From: Oscillospiraceae bacterium | GTDB taxonomy: Bacteria > Bacillota > Clostridia > Oscillospirales > Oscillospiraceae | DNA: 64,000 nt | Assembly: GCA_017440925.1 (NCBI GenBank) | Contig: JAFSAP010000001.1 | Coordinates: 1-64,000 of the forward strand | Direction of reading: 5' to 3' | Shown here: positions 25,136 through 34,727 of the stretch, piece by piece | Position numbering within the stretch: the first letter of the stretch is position 1 | Layout: each line of letters opens with the position of its first letter | Notes under the pieces: model-generated | What the model was told of the DNA's origin: nothing | Seen by the model: only the letters and a program-made list of their open reading frames with translations | Databases searched by the model: none | Translations under genes and position numbers: made by a program

Positions 25136-25915
25136 ATGAACAGAAAGTATCGTAAGACTGTCATCGCCGGTAACTGGAAGATGAACAAGACCCCCTCCGA
25201 GACCAAGGAGTTTATGACCCAGCTGAAGGCTATCATGCCCAAGGGCCGCTGGTGCGATGTCGCCCTGTGCGTCCCCGCTGTCTGCATCCCCGCTGCTGTC
25301 CGCGCCATGCGTGAGACCCGCGTAGGCATCGGCTCTGAGAACTGCAACGCCAAGGCAAGCGGCGCTTACACCGGTGAGATCGCCACCAACATGCTGGTGG
25401 ATGCCGGCTGCAAGTACGTCATCATCGGCCACTCCGAGCGCCGTGAGATGTACGGCGAGACTGATGCCGATGTCAACGCAAAGGTCCTGGCCGCTCTGGA
25501 TGCCGGTCTGATCCCTATCATGTGCTGCGGTGAGACCCTGGAGCAGCGTGAGAACGGCATCACTGCCGAGCACATCACCATGCAGATCAAGCTGGGTCTG
25601 AAGAATGTCCCCGAAGAGAAGATCCGCAAGGTCATCATTGCCTACGAGCCCATCTGGGCCATCGGCACCGGCCTGACCGCTACCCCCGAGCAGGCTGAGG
25701 AAGTCTGCGAGATGATCCGTACTGTCGTTCGCAAGCTGTACAGCTCCAAGAACGCCCGCGCCATCTCCATCCTGTACGGCGGCTCCATGAACGAGAAGAA
25801 CGCTTTCGAACTGCTGGCTCAGCCCGACATCGACGGCGGTCTGATCGGCGGCGCTTCCCTGGTTCCCGAGAAGTTCGTCAAGATCATCGAGGCAGCCAAC
25901 CAGCCCACCCTGTAA
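25136..25915 (+). CDS. tpiA: Triose-phosphate isomerase
   Basis: 259 residues. AGNWKMNKT at the N-terminus, catalytic His in IIGHSERR and catalytic Glu in IAYEPIWAIGTG, and the phosphate-binding YGGSM and GGASL near the end. Interconverts dihydroxyacetone phosphate and glyceraldehyde 3-phosphate. AAAGGAG precedes the ATG. Confidence 0.98.
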   Translation: MNRKYRKTVIAGNWKMNKTPSETKEFMTQLKAIMPKGRWCDVALCVPAVCIPAAVRAMRETRVGIGSENCNAKASGAYTGEIATNMLVDAGCKYVIIGHSERREMYGETDADVNAKVLAALDAGLIPIMCCGETLEQRENGITAEHITMQIKLGLKNVPEEKIRKVIIAYEPIWAIGTGLTATPEQAEEVCEMIRTVVRKLYSSKNARAISILYGGSMNEKNAFELLAQPDIDGGLIGGASLVPEKFVKIIEAANQPTL

Positions 25916-25926
25916 TTGCACATAAC

Positions 25927-25957
25927 AAAAAGGGCTGCGCATCGCAGCCCTTTTTCC
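25927..25957. terminator. Terminator between tpiA and the convergent membrane gene
   Basis: AAAGGGCTGCG/CGCAGCCCTTT stem with T-run on both sides. Confidence 0.9.
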
Positions 25958-25977
25958 TTGCAGAACGGATTGTGTTA

Positions 25978-26727
25978 TTATTCTTTTGCCCTTCTGTCCT
26001 TCAGATACCAGGGCAGGTAGGCCAGGGCGTACATCGCCACCATAACCAATGCCATGATGCTCACCCGCAGTGCGAAGTTGGGCGGCAGGATATCCAGCAC
26101 AGAGGGCGCCGCCTCCGGCCGGGCCATGTACAGATAATTGGCACCGGGAATCATGGTATTGACCCAGTAGGCCATCAATACCATAACCGTCATTGCTGCA
26201 GCAGATTTGAATGCCGAGCAGATCGTCGGCCGCATTTTGTGGACAAAGATCATGTAAAACACGGCGATATATCCCAGCGTATGCTCCAGCCAGAACTGGT
26301 AATAGCGGAACCGGGTGGGCCCGGTATAGGTCAGGGGTGTCGGCGTCAGCAGTGCAAAGACTGTGCCGGACAGCAGCCAAAAGTAAACAATATCAAAAAG
26401 TGTCTGGCTTTTTCCCACCATCAGAAAGCTGCAGAAGATCACCGTCCAGGCGCAGATACCGATAGGCAGATTCTCCACCGCATTGGGATGCAGGCTCGGC
26501 ATTCCCACCAACCGCCAGTAATAGGACATATCGCAGATGATCAGCGCAAAAGCCAGGGCATAGCGCAGTTTCTCCTCGTATTTGCTTTGCGCCAAAACAT
26601 CCCGCTTTTTGTAGATGCACCAAATGGCAAGCAGCATCAGCAGGATCGGCGTAAAGTGGGCCAGCGTAAAAAGCGAAAACTCTGTTTCTGTCCCCTGCCC
26701 GAAAAAGTAGGCAAAAAATGCTTTCAT
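25978..26727 (-). CDS. YwaF-type integral membrane protein
   Basis: 249 residues with six to seven hydrophobic helices. Conserved-looking features: MKAFFAYFFGQG start, HFTPILLMLLAIW, a GMPSLHPNAVENLPIGICAW loop and YYQFWLEHTLGY. This is the pattern of the YwaF/TIGR02206 family, whose role is unknown. Confidence 0.8.
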   Translation of the reverse strand: MKAFFAYFFGQGTETEFSLFTLAHFTPILLMLLAIWCIYKKRDVLAQSKYEEKLRYALAFALIICDMSYYWRLVGMPSLHPNAVENLPIGICAWTVIFCSFLMVGKSQTLFDIVYFWLLSGTVFALLTPTPLTYTGPTRFRYYQFWLEHTLGYIAVFYMIFVHKMRPTICSAFKSAAAMTVMVLMAYWVNTMIPGANYLYMARPEAAPSVLDILPPNFALRVSIMALVMVAMYALAYLPWYLKDRRAKE

Positions 26728-26869
26728 AGATTCTCTCCGTTTCCAAAATTCGACATTCCAGTTCCACTATACCATACAAACATCCACACCGCAAGCAAAC
26801 TGTAAAATGAAGCATGCAAAGGTCTGCATTTTTCATTTTGCAATTTGCATTCCCGAACAGGAGGTTATC

Positions 26870-27904
26870 ATGCAAACCTTATTGTTATCTGCATCCGATT
26901 CCAAAACTGCAGCAGCCGCCGCCAATCTCATTATGAACGGCCAGTTGGTGGCCATTCCCACCGAAACCGTCTACGGCCTCGGTGCCAACGGTCTGGACGA
27001 AGCTGCTGTTGCCAAAATTTTTGAAGCCAAGGGCCGTCCCCAGGACAATCCGCTGATCCTGCATATCTCCGGCCCGGAGCAGATCGAGCTGTTCTGCCAC
27101 CACATCCCCCAGAAAGCCTATGACCTGGCGGAAGCCTTCTGGCCCGGCCCTCTGACCATCGTTCTGCCGGCAAAGGACATTGTACCGAAACGCACCACCG
27201 GCGGGCTGTCCACCGTGGCTGTCCGCTGCCCCGACTGTGATGTGACAAGAGAGATCATCCGGCTGTCCGGTGTTCCCATTGCCGCTCCCTCCGCCAATAT
27301 TTCCGGCAAGCCCTCCACCACCACCGCCGAACACGTGCGCCATGACCACGACGGCAAAATCGCCGCCATCGTGGACGGCGGCAGCTGCCGGGTGGGTGTG
27401 GAATCCACCATCGTGGATCTGACGGAGGCGCGTCCCCGGCTGCTGCGTCCCGGCGGTGTCACCCCTGAACAGCTGCTGGAAGTCCTTGGGGATCTGGTCG
27501 TGGACAAGGCCGTCACCGCCCAGATCGACAAGGACGAAGTGGTGAAGGCCCCCGGCATGAAATACCGCCACTATGCCCCTTCCGAGCCTGTGGTCATCGT
27601 CTCCGGAAGCCGGGAAAAAGCAGCAGAATACATCCGAAGCCATTTCGAGCCCGGCGACCGGGTGCTTTGCTTTGAGGAAGAGCTGCCCCTGTATGAAGGT
27701 TGCGATCCCCTCTCCTATGGCAAAGAGGCAGATGTGAACACCCTGTCTGCCGGTCTGTTCGCCGCACTGCGGGAACTGGATGACCCCAGCATCCACCAGG
27801 TCTATGCCCGGTGCCCTGTGGGAGGCGGTGTTGCCTACGCTGTGCAGAACCGGCTGAAAAAGGCTGCTGCCTTCCACATCGTGGATGCGGAGGAAGAGGC
27901 ATGA
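26870..27904 (+). CDS. tsaC: L-threonylcarbamoyladenylate synthase (Sua5/TsaC)
   Basis: 344 residues from the ATG at 26870, seven nt after GGAGG. The YrdC domain covers about 10-200 (PTETVYGLGANG, KGRPQDNPL, APSANISGKPSTT), followed by the C-terminal Sua5 domain (MKYRHYAPSEPV onward). It makes threonylcarbamoyl-AMP for the t6A modification at tRNA position 37. It overlaps coaE by 4 bp. Confidence 0.96.
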   Translation: MQTLLLSASDSKTAAAAANLIMNGQLVAIPTETVYGLGANGLDEAAVAKIFEAKGRPQDNPLILHISGPEQIELFCHHIPQKAYDLAEAFWPGPLTIVLPAKDIVPKRTTGGLSTVAVRCPDCDVTREIIRLSGVPIAAPSANISGKPSTTTAEHVRHDHDGKIAAIVDGGSCRVGVESTIVDLTEARPRLLRPGGVTPEQLLEVLGDLVVDKAVTAQIDKDEVVKAPGMKYRHYAPSEPVVIVSGSREKAAEYIRSHFEPGDRVLCFEEELPLYEGCDPLSYGKEADVNTLSAGLFAALRELDDPSIHQVYARCPVGGGVAYAVQNRLKKAAAFHIVDAEEEA

Positions 27905-28497
27905 TCATCGGAATCACCGGCGGCAGCGGCTCCGGAAAAACCACCCTGCTGAACCTGATCCGGGAGGCAGGCGGCCTGGTGCTGGACTGCGATGCCATCT
28001 ACCATGAACTGCTGCAAACCGACACGGAAATGCTGTCCGCCATCGAAGCACAGTTCCCCGGCACAGTGGAAGGCGGCCAGCTGAACCGGAAAAAGCTGGG
28101 CGCCATTGTCTTTGCAGACAGCAATGCCCTGCTCCGGCTGAACGCCATCACCCACAGTGCCGTGAAAAAAGAAGTCCTGCGCCGGCTGAAGGCAACGCCT
28201 GGTCTTGCTGCCATTGATGCCATCGGCCTTTTTGAAGGAGGGCTGGCAGAGCTGTGCGATATCACCGTTGCTGTCACCGCACCAGAAGAACACAGAGTAC
28301 AGCGGCTTATGAAACGGGACGGCATTTCCGAAGAATATGCCCGTAGCCGGATCGCTGCCCAGCACGATGACAGCTGGTTTTCCCGGCACTGCAACTATGT
28401 CATAAAAAACGCAGGAGATATCACAAATTACACAAACAGCTGCCTTGCTTTTTTGCAAGAACAGGGTATAATGAACCCAGAAACAGAAAGGAGCTAA
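27901..28497 (+). CDS. coaE: Dephospho-CoA kinase
   Basis: 198 residues. P-loop GGSGSGKTT at the N-terminus, DCDAIYHELL, and ALEG-like IGLFEGGLAEL. It performs the last step of coenzyme A synthesis. ATG overlaps the tsaC stop as ATGA and its own stop overlaps a possible ATG of the next gene. Confidence 0.95.
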   Translation: MIIGITGGSGSGKTTLLNLIREAGGLVLDCDAIYHELLQTDTEMLSAIEAQFPGTVEGGQLNRKKLGAIVFADSNALLRLNAITHSAVKKEVLRRLKATPGLAAIDAIGLFEGGLAELCDITVAVTAPEEHRVQRLMKRDGISEEYARSRIAAQHDDSWFSRHCNYVIKNAGDITNYTNSCLAFLQEQGIMNPETERS

Positions 28498-28502
28498 TGC
28501 AT

Positions 28503-29888
28503 ATGACTACTGAAGAACTCCGCGATTCCCTGCTGATGAAACCCAAGAACGGCTGCACGCTGCTGACGGCTGAGCAGCGGGCCGAAATGGAAAGCTACTG
28601 CAAGCGCTACAGCGCTTTCATGGATGCCTGCAAGACCGAACGGGAAGCAACCGACTGGGCCGTTGCCGCCTGTGAGGCACACGGCTTCAAGCCCCTGGTT
28701 CCCGGTATGGAAATCAAGCCCGGCGACAAGGTCTATCTGAACAACCGGGGCAAGGCCTTCCTGATGGCCGTTGTAGGCAGCGAATCCCTGGCAAAGGGCG
28801 CCAATATCTGTGCTGCCCATGTGGACTCTCCCCGTCTGGATCTGAAGCCCAATCCCCTGTATGAAAGCGATGAGATCGCCTTCTTCAAGACCCATTACTA
28901 TGGCGGCATCAAGAAGTACCAGTGGACCACCATTCCCCTGGCCCTGCACGGCGTTGTCTACCGCAAGGACGGCACCGTTGTCACCATCACCATCGGTGAG
29001 GACGACAATGATCCCGTTCTGATGATCTCCGACCTGCTGCCCCACCTGGCTGCCGATCAGATGCAGAAGACCCTGGCCAAGGGCATCGAAGGTGAGCAGC
29101 TGAATGTGATCCTGGGCACCCAGCCTCTGGAGGGCGAAGGCGGCGACCTGGTGAAGCTGAATGTCATGAAGCTGCTGAACGAAAAGTACGGCCTCATCGA
29201 AGCTGACTTCCGCTCTGCCGAGCTGACCATCGTTCCTGCAGGCCGCTGCCGCGAGGTGGGTCTGGACCGGAGCCTGCTGGGCGCTTACGGCCATGACGAC
29301 CGGGTCTGTGCCTACGCCGAGATCGAGCCCCTGCTGGACATGGGCACTCCCACCCACACCGCCGTCTGCATCCTGGCTGACAAGGAAGAGACCGGCTCCA
29401 ACGGCATCTCCGGCATGCAGAGCCAGGCCTTCGAATATTTCATGGAAATGCTGTGCGACGCACAGGGCGTGAAGCTGAACCACTGCTTCGCCAACTCCTT
29501 CTGCCTGTCTGCTGACGTTTCCAACGCCTATGACCCCAACTTCCCCGAAACCTGCGAAAAGCGGAACAACTCCCTGCTGAACTACGGTGTTGCCATCTGC
29601 AAGTACACCGGTGCCCGGGGCAAGTCCGGCGCTTCCGACGCCTCTGCCGAAGCAATGGGCCATGTACGCACCACCCTGGACAATGCAGGTGTGCTGTGGC
29701 AGACCGCCACACTGGGCAAGGTGGATCAGGGCGGCGGCGGCACTGTGGCCGCCTATATGGCTAACCGGAACATCGTCACGGTCGATGCCGGTGTGCCCGT
29801 CATCAGCATGCATGCGCCCATTGAGCTGGTATCCAAGGTGGACGCTTACATGACCATGCTGGCCTGCAAGGCAATTTATCTGGCTTAA
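28503..29888 (+). CDS. M18 family aminopeptidase
   Basis: 461 residues. Metal ligands of the M18/M20-like fold: AAHVDSPRLDLKP, DKEETGSNG and VISMHAPIELV. It removes N-terminal, often acidic, residues from peptides. An ATG six bases earlier (28497) overlaps the coaE stop; the one at 28503 is better spaced from GGAG. Confidence 0.93.
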   Translation: MTTEELRDSLLMKPKNGCTLLTAEQRAEMESYCKRYSAFMDACKTEREATDWAVAACEAHGFKPLVPGMEIKPGDKVYLNNRGKAFLMAVVGSESLAKGANICAAHVDSPRLDLKPNPLYESDEIAFFKTHYYGGIKKYQWTTIPLALHGVVYRKDGTVVTITIGEDDNDPVLMISDLLPHLAADQMQKTLAKGIEGEQLNVILGTQPLEGEGGDLVKLNVMKLLNEKYGLIEADFRSAELTIVPAGRCREVGLDRSLLGAYGHDDRVCAYAEIEPLLDMGTPTHTAVCILADKEETGSNGISGMQSQAFEYFMEMLCDAQGVKLNHCFANSFCLSADVSNAYDPNFPETCEKRNNSLLNYGVAICKYTGARGKSGASDASAEAMGHVRTTLDNAGVLWQTATLGKVDQGGGGTVAAYMANRNIVTVDAGVPVISMHAPIELVSKVDAYMTMLACKAIYLA

Positions 29889-29897
29889 TCCTATTTT

Positions 29898-29936
29898 GTC
29901 ACCCCGGAGTTCTCCTCCGGGGTGACTTCTTGTTTT
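29898..29936 (+). terminator. Terminator after the aminopeptidase gene
   Basis: GTCACCCCGGAG/CTCCGGGGTGAC stem and TTCTTGTTTTT tail. Confidence 0.9.
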
Positions 29937-29958
29937 TCAGGGAAAACTATGGTATAAT
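29930..29958 (+). promoter_or_regulatory. Promoter of the DUF2156-GNAT pair
   Basis: TTGTTT (29930-29935), 17-nt spacer, TATAAT (29953-29958), overlapping the preceding terminator tail. Confidence 0.6.
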
Positions 29959-29980
29959 ACATATCAAAGGAGTGACCGAA

Positions 29981-30892
29981 ATGATCGGTTTTCAGCGTGT
30001 AAATCTTTCCCAGAAAGACCAATACGAAGCCATTCTGATGGCCGAACAGGCGCGTGGCTGTGAATATTCTTTCGCAAACGTGTATCTTTGGGGACTGCAG
30101 AGCCTCGCTTTTCTGCAGGACTGCGTTCTGCGCTTCTCCCATTTCCACGGAAAGTCTGTATACCCCTATCCCATCGGAACCGGGGACAAGCATGCCGCAA
30201 TTACAGAAATCCTCCGGGACGCCGAAGAACGGGGAATCCCTTGCCGCATCATCGGCATTACGGAACGGGACAAGGAAGAGCTGGAGCAGCTGTTCCCCGG
30301 AACCTTCTATATCAAAGCAGAGCGGGACAGCTTTGACTATGTCTACGATATCAACGACCTTGCCGACCTGCGGGGACGGAAATTCCAGAGTAAGCGCAAC
30401 CATTTCAACCGGTTCTGCGCAGACCACCCGGACCACCAGGCAGTGCCCATGACCTGTGACATGCTGCCCAAGGCAAAGGCATTTATCGAAAATTGGTATG
30501 CCCGCCGCCGGGAGACGGATCCGGAAGGAGACTACCTTCTGGAAAGCGTAGCCCTGGGACGGCTCTTTAACCACTGTGGAGAACTGGATATGGAGGGTCT
30601 GGTGCTGATGGACGGAGAGGAAATTCTGGCCATCACCATGGGCTCCCGTCTGTCTCCCGATACCTTTGACATCCATTTCGAAAAGGCCCGGGAGGATGTA
30701 TCCGGCGCTTACAATGCCATCAACTGCCACTTTGCCCGTTACCTGCGGCTGAAATATCCGGATGTACAGTTTTTGAACCGGGAGGAAGATATGGGACTGG
30801 AGGGTCTGCGTACTGCCAAGCTCAGCTACCGTCCTCACCATATGGTCGAGAAGTACCGGGCCGTTGTGAAGGAGGATATCCATGTTGATTGA
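29981..30892 (+). CDS. DUF2156 (phosphatidylglycerol lysyltransferase C-terminal-like) protein
   Basis: 303 residues. The pattern EYSFANVYLWG, DSFDYVYDINDLADLRGRKF, KRNHFNRF and FLNREEDMGLEGLR matches DUF2156, a double-GNAT-fold family related to aminoacyl-lipid transferases. No membrane domain is present, so it is not MprF itself. AAAGGAG lies before the ATG. The acetyltransferase gene overlaps its end by 11 bp. Confidence 0.85.
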   Translation: MIGFQRVNLSQKDQYEAILMAEQARGCEYSFANVYLWGLQSLAFLQDCVLRFSHFHGKSVYPYPIGTGDKHAAITEILRDAEERGIPCRIIGITERDKEELEQLFPGTFYIKAERDSFDYVYDINDLADLRGRKFQSKRNHFNRFCADHPDHQAVPMTCDMLPKAKAFIENWYARRRETDPEGDYLLESVALGRLFNHCGELDMEGLVLMDGEEILAITMGSRLSPDTFDIHFEKAREDVSGAYNAINCHFARYLRLKYPDVQFLNREEDMGLEGLRTAKLSYRPHHMVEKYRAVVKEDIHVD

Positions 30893-31637
30893 CCATCCTG
30901 CTTCCCGGCACATCCATCAGCTTCGGCAGCTATGGAAAACCGCTTTCGGCGACACGGATGCTTTTCTGGACAGCTTCTTCCGCACTGCTTTTGCCTGTGA
31001 CCGCTGCCGGTGTGTGCTTGAGGCGGATACCGTCGCCGCTGTGCTGTACTGGTTTGACTGTGTGGTGTCCGGTCAGAAAACCGCCTATATCTATGCCGTT
31101 GCCACCCACCCGGATCACCGGGGACAGGGCCATTGCCGCAGGCTCATGGCAGACACCCACGCACTGCTGAAAAGCCGGGGCTATGCCAGCGCCATTCTGG
31201 TTCCCCAAACGGAATCCCTGCGAAAAATGTATGCCGGAATGGGCTACCGGGACGCAGGCGGGCTGGAAATTCTGGAATGCACCGCCGGGGCCGCTGTGCC
31301 TGTCCGGGCCGTGGGGCCAGCGGAATTTGCACAGCTGCGCCGCCAGCTTTTGCCGGAGGGCAGTGTGATCCAGGAAGGGGAAAATCTGGTGTTTCTGTCA
31401 GAACAGCTCCGGTTTTATGCAGGAGACAGGTTTCTGCTGGCGGCTTACGAAGAAAAAGGACAGCTTCACGGCATGGAATTTCTGGGAGATCCCGCTTTGC
31501 TTCCCGGTATCACTGCCGCGCTGGGCTGCACCGGCGGTGTGTTTCGGATGCCCGGACAGGCAGTTGCCTTTGCCATGTTCCATCCGTTGGCGGAAAACGC
31601 CAGTGAACCCAGTTATTTTGGCTTTGCCTTTGACTGA
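30882..31637 (+). CDS. GNAT N-acetyltransferase
   Basis: 251 residues. The acetyl-CoA loop is VATHPDHRGQGHCRRLM (about 73-89), and YAGMGYRDAG marks the end of the GNAT fold at about 125. The C-terminal 110 residues form an extra region without a recognised motif. AGGAGG lies 6 nt before the ATG inside the upstream gene. Substrate unknown. Confidence 0.87.
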   Translation: MLIDHPASRHIHQLRQLWKTAFGDTDAFLDSFFRTAFACDRCRCVLEADTVAAVLYWFDCVVSGQKTAYIYAVATHPDHRGQGHCRRLMADTHALLKSRGYASAILVPQTESLRKMYAGMGYRDAGGLEILECTAGAAVPVRAVGPAEFAQLRRQLLPEGSVIQEGENLVFLSEQLRFYAGDRFLLAAYEEKGQLHGMEFLGDPALLPGITAALGCTGGVFRMPGQAVAFAMFHPLAENASEPSYFGFAFD

Positions 31638-31673
31638 AAATCTGCAGGATATCCTGCAGATTTTCATTTTTCT
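31637..31673 (+). terminator. Terminator after the GNAT gene
   Basis: AAAATCTGCAGGAT/ATCCTGCAGATTTT perfect palindrome, then CATTTTTCTT. Confidence 0.88.
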
Positions 31674-31684
31674 TCCGCCAACCA

Positions 31685-31713
31685 TTGACAGATGTCCGCA
31701 AGAAGTGTATAAT
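31685..31713 (+). promoter_or_regulatory. Consensus SigA promoter of the NSS transporter
   Basis: TTGACA (31685-31690), 17-nt spacer, TATAAT (31708-31713): full match to consensus. Confidence 0.85.
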
Positions 31714-31744
31714 CATACCACTTTCGTTCCTTGGAGGTAAGAAA

Positions 31745-33106
31745 ATGGAAAGAGAAAAGTTAGGAAGCCGCCTGGGCTTCATTTTGCTGAGTGCCGGCTG
31801 TGCCATCGGCATCGGCAACGTCTGGAAATTCCCCTATATCACCGGTCAGAACGGCGGTGCCATCTTCGTTCTGGTTTATATCGCCTGCCTGGTTCTGCTG
31901 GGTGCGCCTGTTATGGTCATGGAATTTGCCATGGGCCGCGGTTCCCAGAAGAGCCCCGTGAAGATGTACCAGGAGCTGGAGCCCAAGGGTTCCAAATGGC
32001 ATATCCATGGTTATGTGGCCATGGCCGGTAATGTGATCCTGATGATGTGCTACTGCACCATTGCCGGCTGGATGCTCCAGTATTTTGTAGACACTGCCAC
32101 CGGCAAGTTTGCCGGTCTGGATGCCGCTGCCGTTGGCAACATGTTCGGTGCCATGACCCAGAACACCGGTGCCATGGCTTTCTACACCATCGCCACCGTG
32201 CTGCTGGCCACCATCGTCTGCTCCTTCAGTCTCCAGGGCGGCCTGGAGCGGGTGACCAAGTGGATGATGCTGGCACTGCTGAGCATCATGGTGATCCTGG
32301 CCATCAACAGCTGCCTGCTGGACGGCGCAGCAGAGGGCCTCAAGTTCTATCTGCTGCCTGACTTCAAGCGCTTTACCGAAGCCGGCATCGGCAATGTTAT
32401 CGTCGCCGCCATGAACCAGTCCTTCTTCTCCCTGAGCCTGGGCATCGGATCCATGGCCATCTTCGGCAGCTATCTGAAGAAAGACCGCTCCCTCATGGGC
32501 GAGACCGTCAACGTCATCTTCCTGGATACCTTTGTGGCACTGACTGCGGGCCTTATCATCTTCCCCGCCTGCTCCGCCTTTGGCGTGGAAGCCGCTTCCG
32601 GCCCTCCCCTGATCTTCATCACCCTGCCCAACATCTTCAACAATATGGCCGGCGGCCGGATCTGGGGCAGCCTGTTCTTCATCTTCATGTCTTTTGCTGC
32701 CCTCAGCACCGTGTTTGCCGTGTTTGAAAACATCGTGGCATGCCTGCGGGATATCACCGGCTGGGAACGCAAAAAGGCCAGTATCATCACCGGTGTTTCC
32801 CTGATGGTGCTGTGCATGCCCTGTGTCCTTGGCTTCACCGTTCTGAGCCATGTTCAGATCCTGGGGCTGAGCATCATGGACTTCGAGGACTTTGTGGTCA
32901 GCAGCCTGCTGCTTCCCATCGGCTCCTTTATGTTTGCCCTGTTCTGCGTCACCCGCTACGGCTGGGGCTGGAAAAACTTCCTCAAGGAAGCCAACACCGG
33001 CAAGGGCTACAAGGTGGCAAACTGGATGCGGCTGTATATGACCTATGTGGTTCCCGCCATCATCCTGTTCATCTTCGTCTACGGCCTGTATAATTTCTTC
33101 AAATAA
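31745..33106 (+). CDS. Sodium-dependent transporter (NSS/SNF family)
   Basis: 453 residues with about eleven membrane helices. The first helix GFILLSAGCAIGIGNVWKFPY carries the GxGNxWRFP-type Na+-binding signature. Such transporters take up amino acids with Na+. Substrate cannot be told. GGAGGT lies 7 nt before ATG at 31745. Confidence 0.95.
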   Translation: MEREKLGSRLGFILLSAGCAIGIGNVWKFPYITGQNGGAIFVLVYIACLVLLGAPVMVMEFAMGRGSQKSPVKMYQELEPKGSKWHIHGYVAMAGNVILMMCYCTIAGWMLQYFVDTATGKFAGLDAAAVGNMFGAMTQNTGAMAFYTIATVLLATIVCSFSLQGGLERVTKWMMLALLSIMVILAINSCLLDGAAEGLKFYLLPDFKRFTEAGIGNVIVAAMNQSFFSLSLGIGSMAIFGSYLKKDRSLMGETVNVIFLDTFVALTAGLIIFPACSAFGVEAASGPPLIFITLPNIFNNMAGGRIWGSLFFIFMSFAALSTVFAVFENIVACLRDITGWERKKASIITGVSLMVLCMPCVLGFTVLSHVQILGLSIMDFEDFVVSSLLLPIGSFMFALFCVTRYGWGWKNFLKEANTGKGYKVANWMRLYMTYVVPAIILFIFVYGLYNFFK

Positions 33107-33114
33107 TCCGGTAC

Positions 33115-33157
33115 AAAAACGTCCTGAAAGTTTACCGCTTTCAGGACGTTCTTTTTT
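33115..33157 (+). terminator. Terminator after the NSS transporter
   Basis: AACGTCCTGAAAG/CTTTCAGGACGTT stem and CTTTTTTG tail. Confidence 0.92.
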
Positions 33158-33218
33158 GCTTTTGTCAAGATATACATGGCTGAACTGGAAAAATCCCGAG
33201 AAATTGTAAACTTGCGAA

Positions 33219-33247
33219 TTGACTGTTTTTTCATCGAATGCTATAAT
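33219..33247 (+). promoter_or_regulatory. SigA promoter of the purine operon
   Basis: TTGACT (33219-33224), 17-nt spacer, TATAAT (33242-33247). Transcription would begin near 33254, just before the riboswitch. Confidence 0.8.
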
Positions 33248-33261
33248 AAATCCGTAATTTG

Positions 33262-33378
33262 CAAACCCCTTATGACTGACGGATCAGTGGAGCACCACAC
33301 GGAGTAAGGGATATTTTTGCCGACCGTCTGGGCACACTTTCCCATCTGGGGTTAGTGCGCCCTTTTGTTTTTCTTTAG
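33262..33378 (+). ncRNA. ZTP (pfl) riboswitch with terminator, upstream of purE
   Basis: Aptamer features in order: CCCCTTATGACTGACG, a GTGG-AGCA-CCAC hairpin, GGAGTAAGGG closing the first helix with CCCCTTA, then after a short linker GCCGACCGTCTGGGCA, the conserved ZTP-binding 3' segment. The GGGCACACT of this segment also pairs with AGTGCGCCC to form a terminator followed by TTTTGTTTTT. Ligand binding would compete with the terminator, so accumulation of ZMP/ZTP (folate shortage) should switch the purine operon on. Confidence 0.85.
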
Positions 33379-33387
33379 GAGGTAACT

Positions 33388-33882
33388 ATGAAAAAAGTTG
33401 GCATTGTCATGGGCAGCGACAGCGATCTGCCGATCCTGCGCAAGACCATGGATACCCTGGCCTCTCTGGACATTCCCTTTGAGTGCCATATTTTCTCTGC
33501 ACACCGCACACCCGAGGAAGCCCGGGATTTCGCCAGAAATGCCCGAAAAAACGGCATTGGCTGTTTCATCGCAGCTGCCGGTATGGCTGCCCACCTGGCC
33601 GGTGCCATCGCCGCCAACACCACCCTGCCCGTCATCGGCATCCCCTGCAAAGGCCCCTGCTTCGATGGTATGGACGCACTGCTGTCCACCGTGATGATGC
33701 CCTCCGGCATTCCCGTCGCTACCGTAGCCGTCAACGGCGGTGTCAACGCCGCTTTGCTGGCAGCCCAGATCCTGGCCGTAGCCGATGATGCACTGGCTGC
33801 CCGGCTGGATGCCAAGCGCGCCAGCGATGCTGCCAAGGTTCTGGAAAAGGACGCTGCCCTGCAGGCCGAACTGAACAAGTAA
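33388..33882 (+). CDS. purE: N5-carboxyaminoimidazole ribonucleotide mutase PurE
   Basis: 164 residues, class I length. MGSDSDLPI, SAHRTPE (catalytic His) and AGMAAHLAG are all present. It converts N5-CAIR to CAIR. No purK was seen in the window, so either purK is elsewhere or the enzyme uses CO2 directly as class II. TAGGAGG lies before the ATG. Confidence 0.96.
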   Translation: MKKVGIVMGSDSDLPILRKTMDTLASLDIPFECHIFSAHRTPEEARDFARNARKNGIGCFIAAAGMAAHLAGAIAANTTLPVIGIPCKGPCFDGMDALLSTVMMPSGIPVATVAVNGGVNAALLAAQILAVADDALAARLDAKRASDAAKVLEKDAALQAELNK

Positions 33883-33954
33883 GTTATTCCCATTCCCATA
33901 CACAAACCAATCAACCCATATACACCATTCATTTCAGAAAGAGGTAACAAATTT

Positions 33955-34644
33955 ATGGAAAATCTCGAACTGCTGTACACCGGTAAGACCAAGAATGTTT
34001 ATAAACTCCCCAACGGCAACTGCCTGCTGCTGTTCAAGGACGACTGCACCGGCAAGGACGGCGTGTTTGATCCCGGCGAAAACTCTGTCGGCCTGACCAT
34101 CGAAGGCGTTGGCGATGTGAACCTGCGCATGAGCATCTACTACTTCGAGAAGATCAATGCCTCCGGCATCCGTACCCACTATGTCAGCGCTGACCTGGCC
34201 AACACCACCATGGAAGTTCTGCCTGCCAAGGTCTTTGGCAAGGGTCTGGAAGTCATCTGCCGCCGCAAGGCTGTTGGTTCCTTCTTCCGCCGCTACAACC
34301 AGTACTGCACCGAAGGCCAGGATCTGCCCTACTACGTAGAAACCACCTTCAAGAACGATGCTCTGGGTGATCCCCTGGTCACCAAGGACGGCCTGGTTGA
34401 CCTGGGCGTTATGACCGCTGAGCAGTACGATTCCCTGAAGGCTCAGACCCAGGCTATCACCAAGATCGTTGCTGACGACCTGGCTGCCAAGGGCCTGGAG
34501 CTGTACGACATCAAGTTCGAATTCGGCTACGATTCCGAAGGCAACGTCATGCTGATCGACGAAGTTGCTTCCGGCAACATGCGCGTTTACAAGGACGGTA
34601 AATACATCGACCCCATGACCCTGAACGGTCTGTTCTTCGCTTAA
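33955..34644 (+). CDS. purC: SAICAR synthetase PurC
   Basis: 229 residues. [13 protein letters not shown] at the N-terminus and [11 protein letters not shown] near the C-terminus (the SPDSxR region is diverged to ASGNMRV). It adds aspartate to CAIR. GAGGT precedes ATG. Confidence 0.93.
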   Translation: MENLELLYTGKTKNVYKLPNGNCLLLFKDDCTGKDGVFDPGENSVGLTIEGVGDVNLRMSIYYFEKINASGIRTHYVSADLANTTMEVLPAKVFGKGLEVICRRKAVGSFFRRYNQYCTEGQDLPYYVETTFKNDALGDPLVTKDGLVDLGVMTAEQYDSLKAQTQAITKIVADDLAAKGLELYDIKFEFGYDSEGNVMLIDEVASGNMRVYKDGKYIDPMTLNGLFFA

Positions 34645-34727
34645 TCAACGGATATCAGGGGCGGCAATCCCTGCCGCCCCTGATTGGTTTGTTTACGCTT
34701 CCATTATTTTAAGGAGGAAATTGAATT

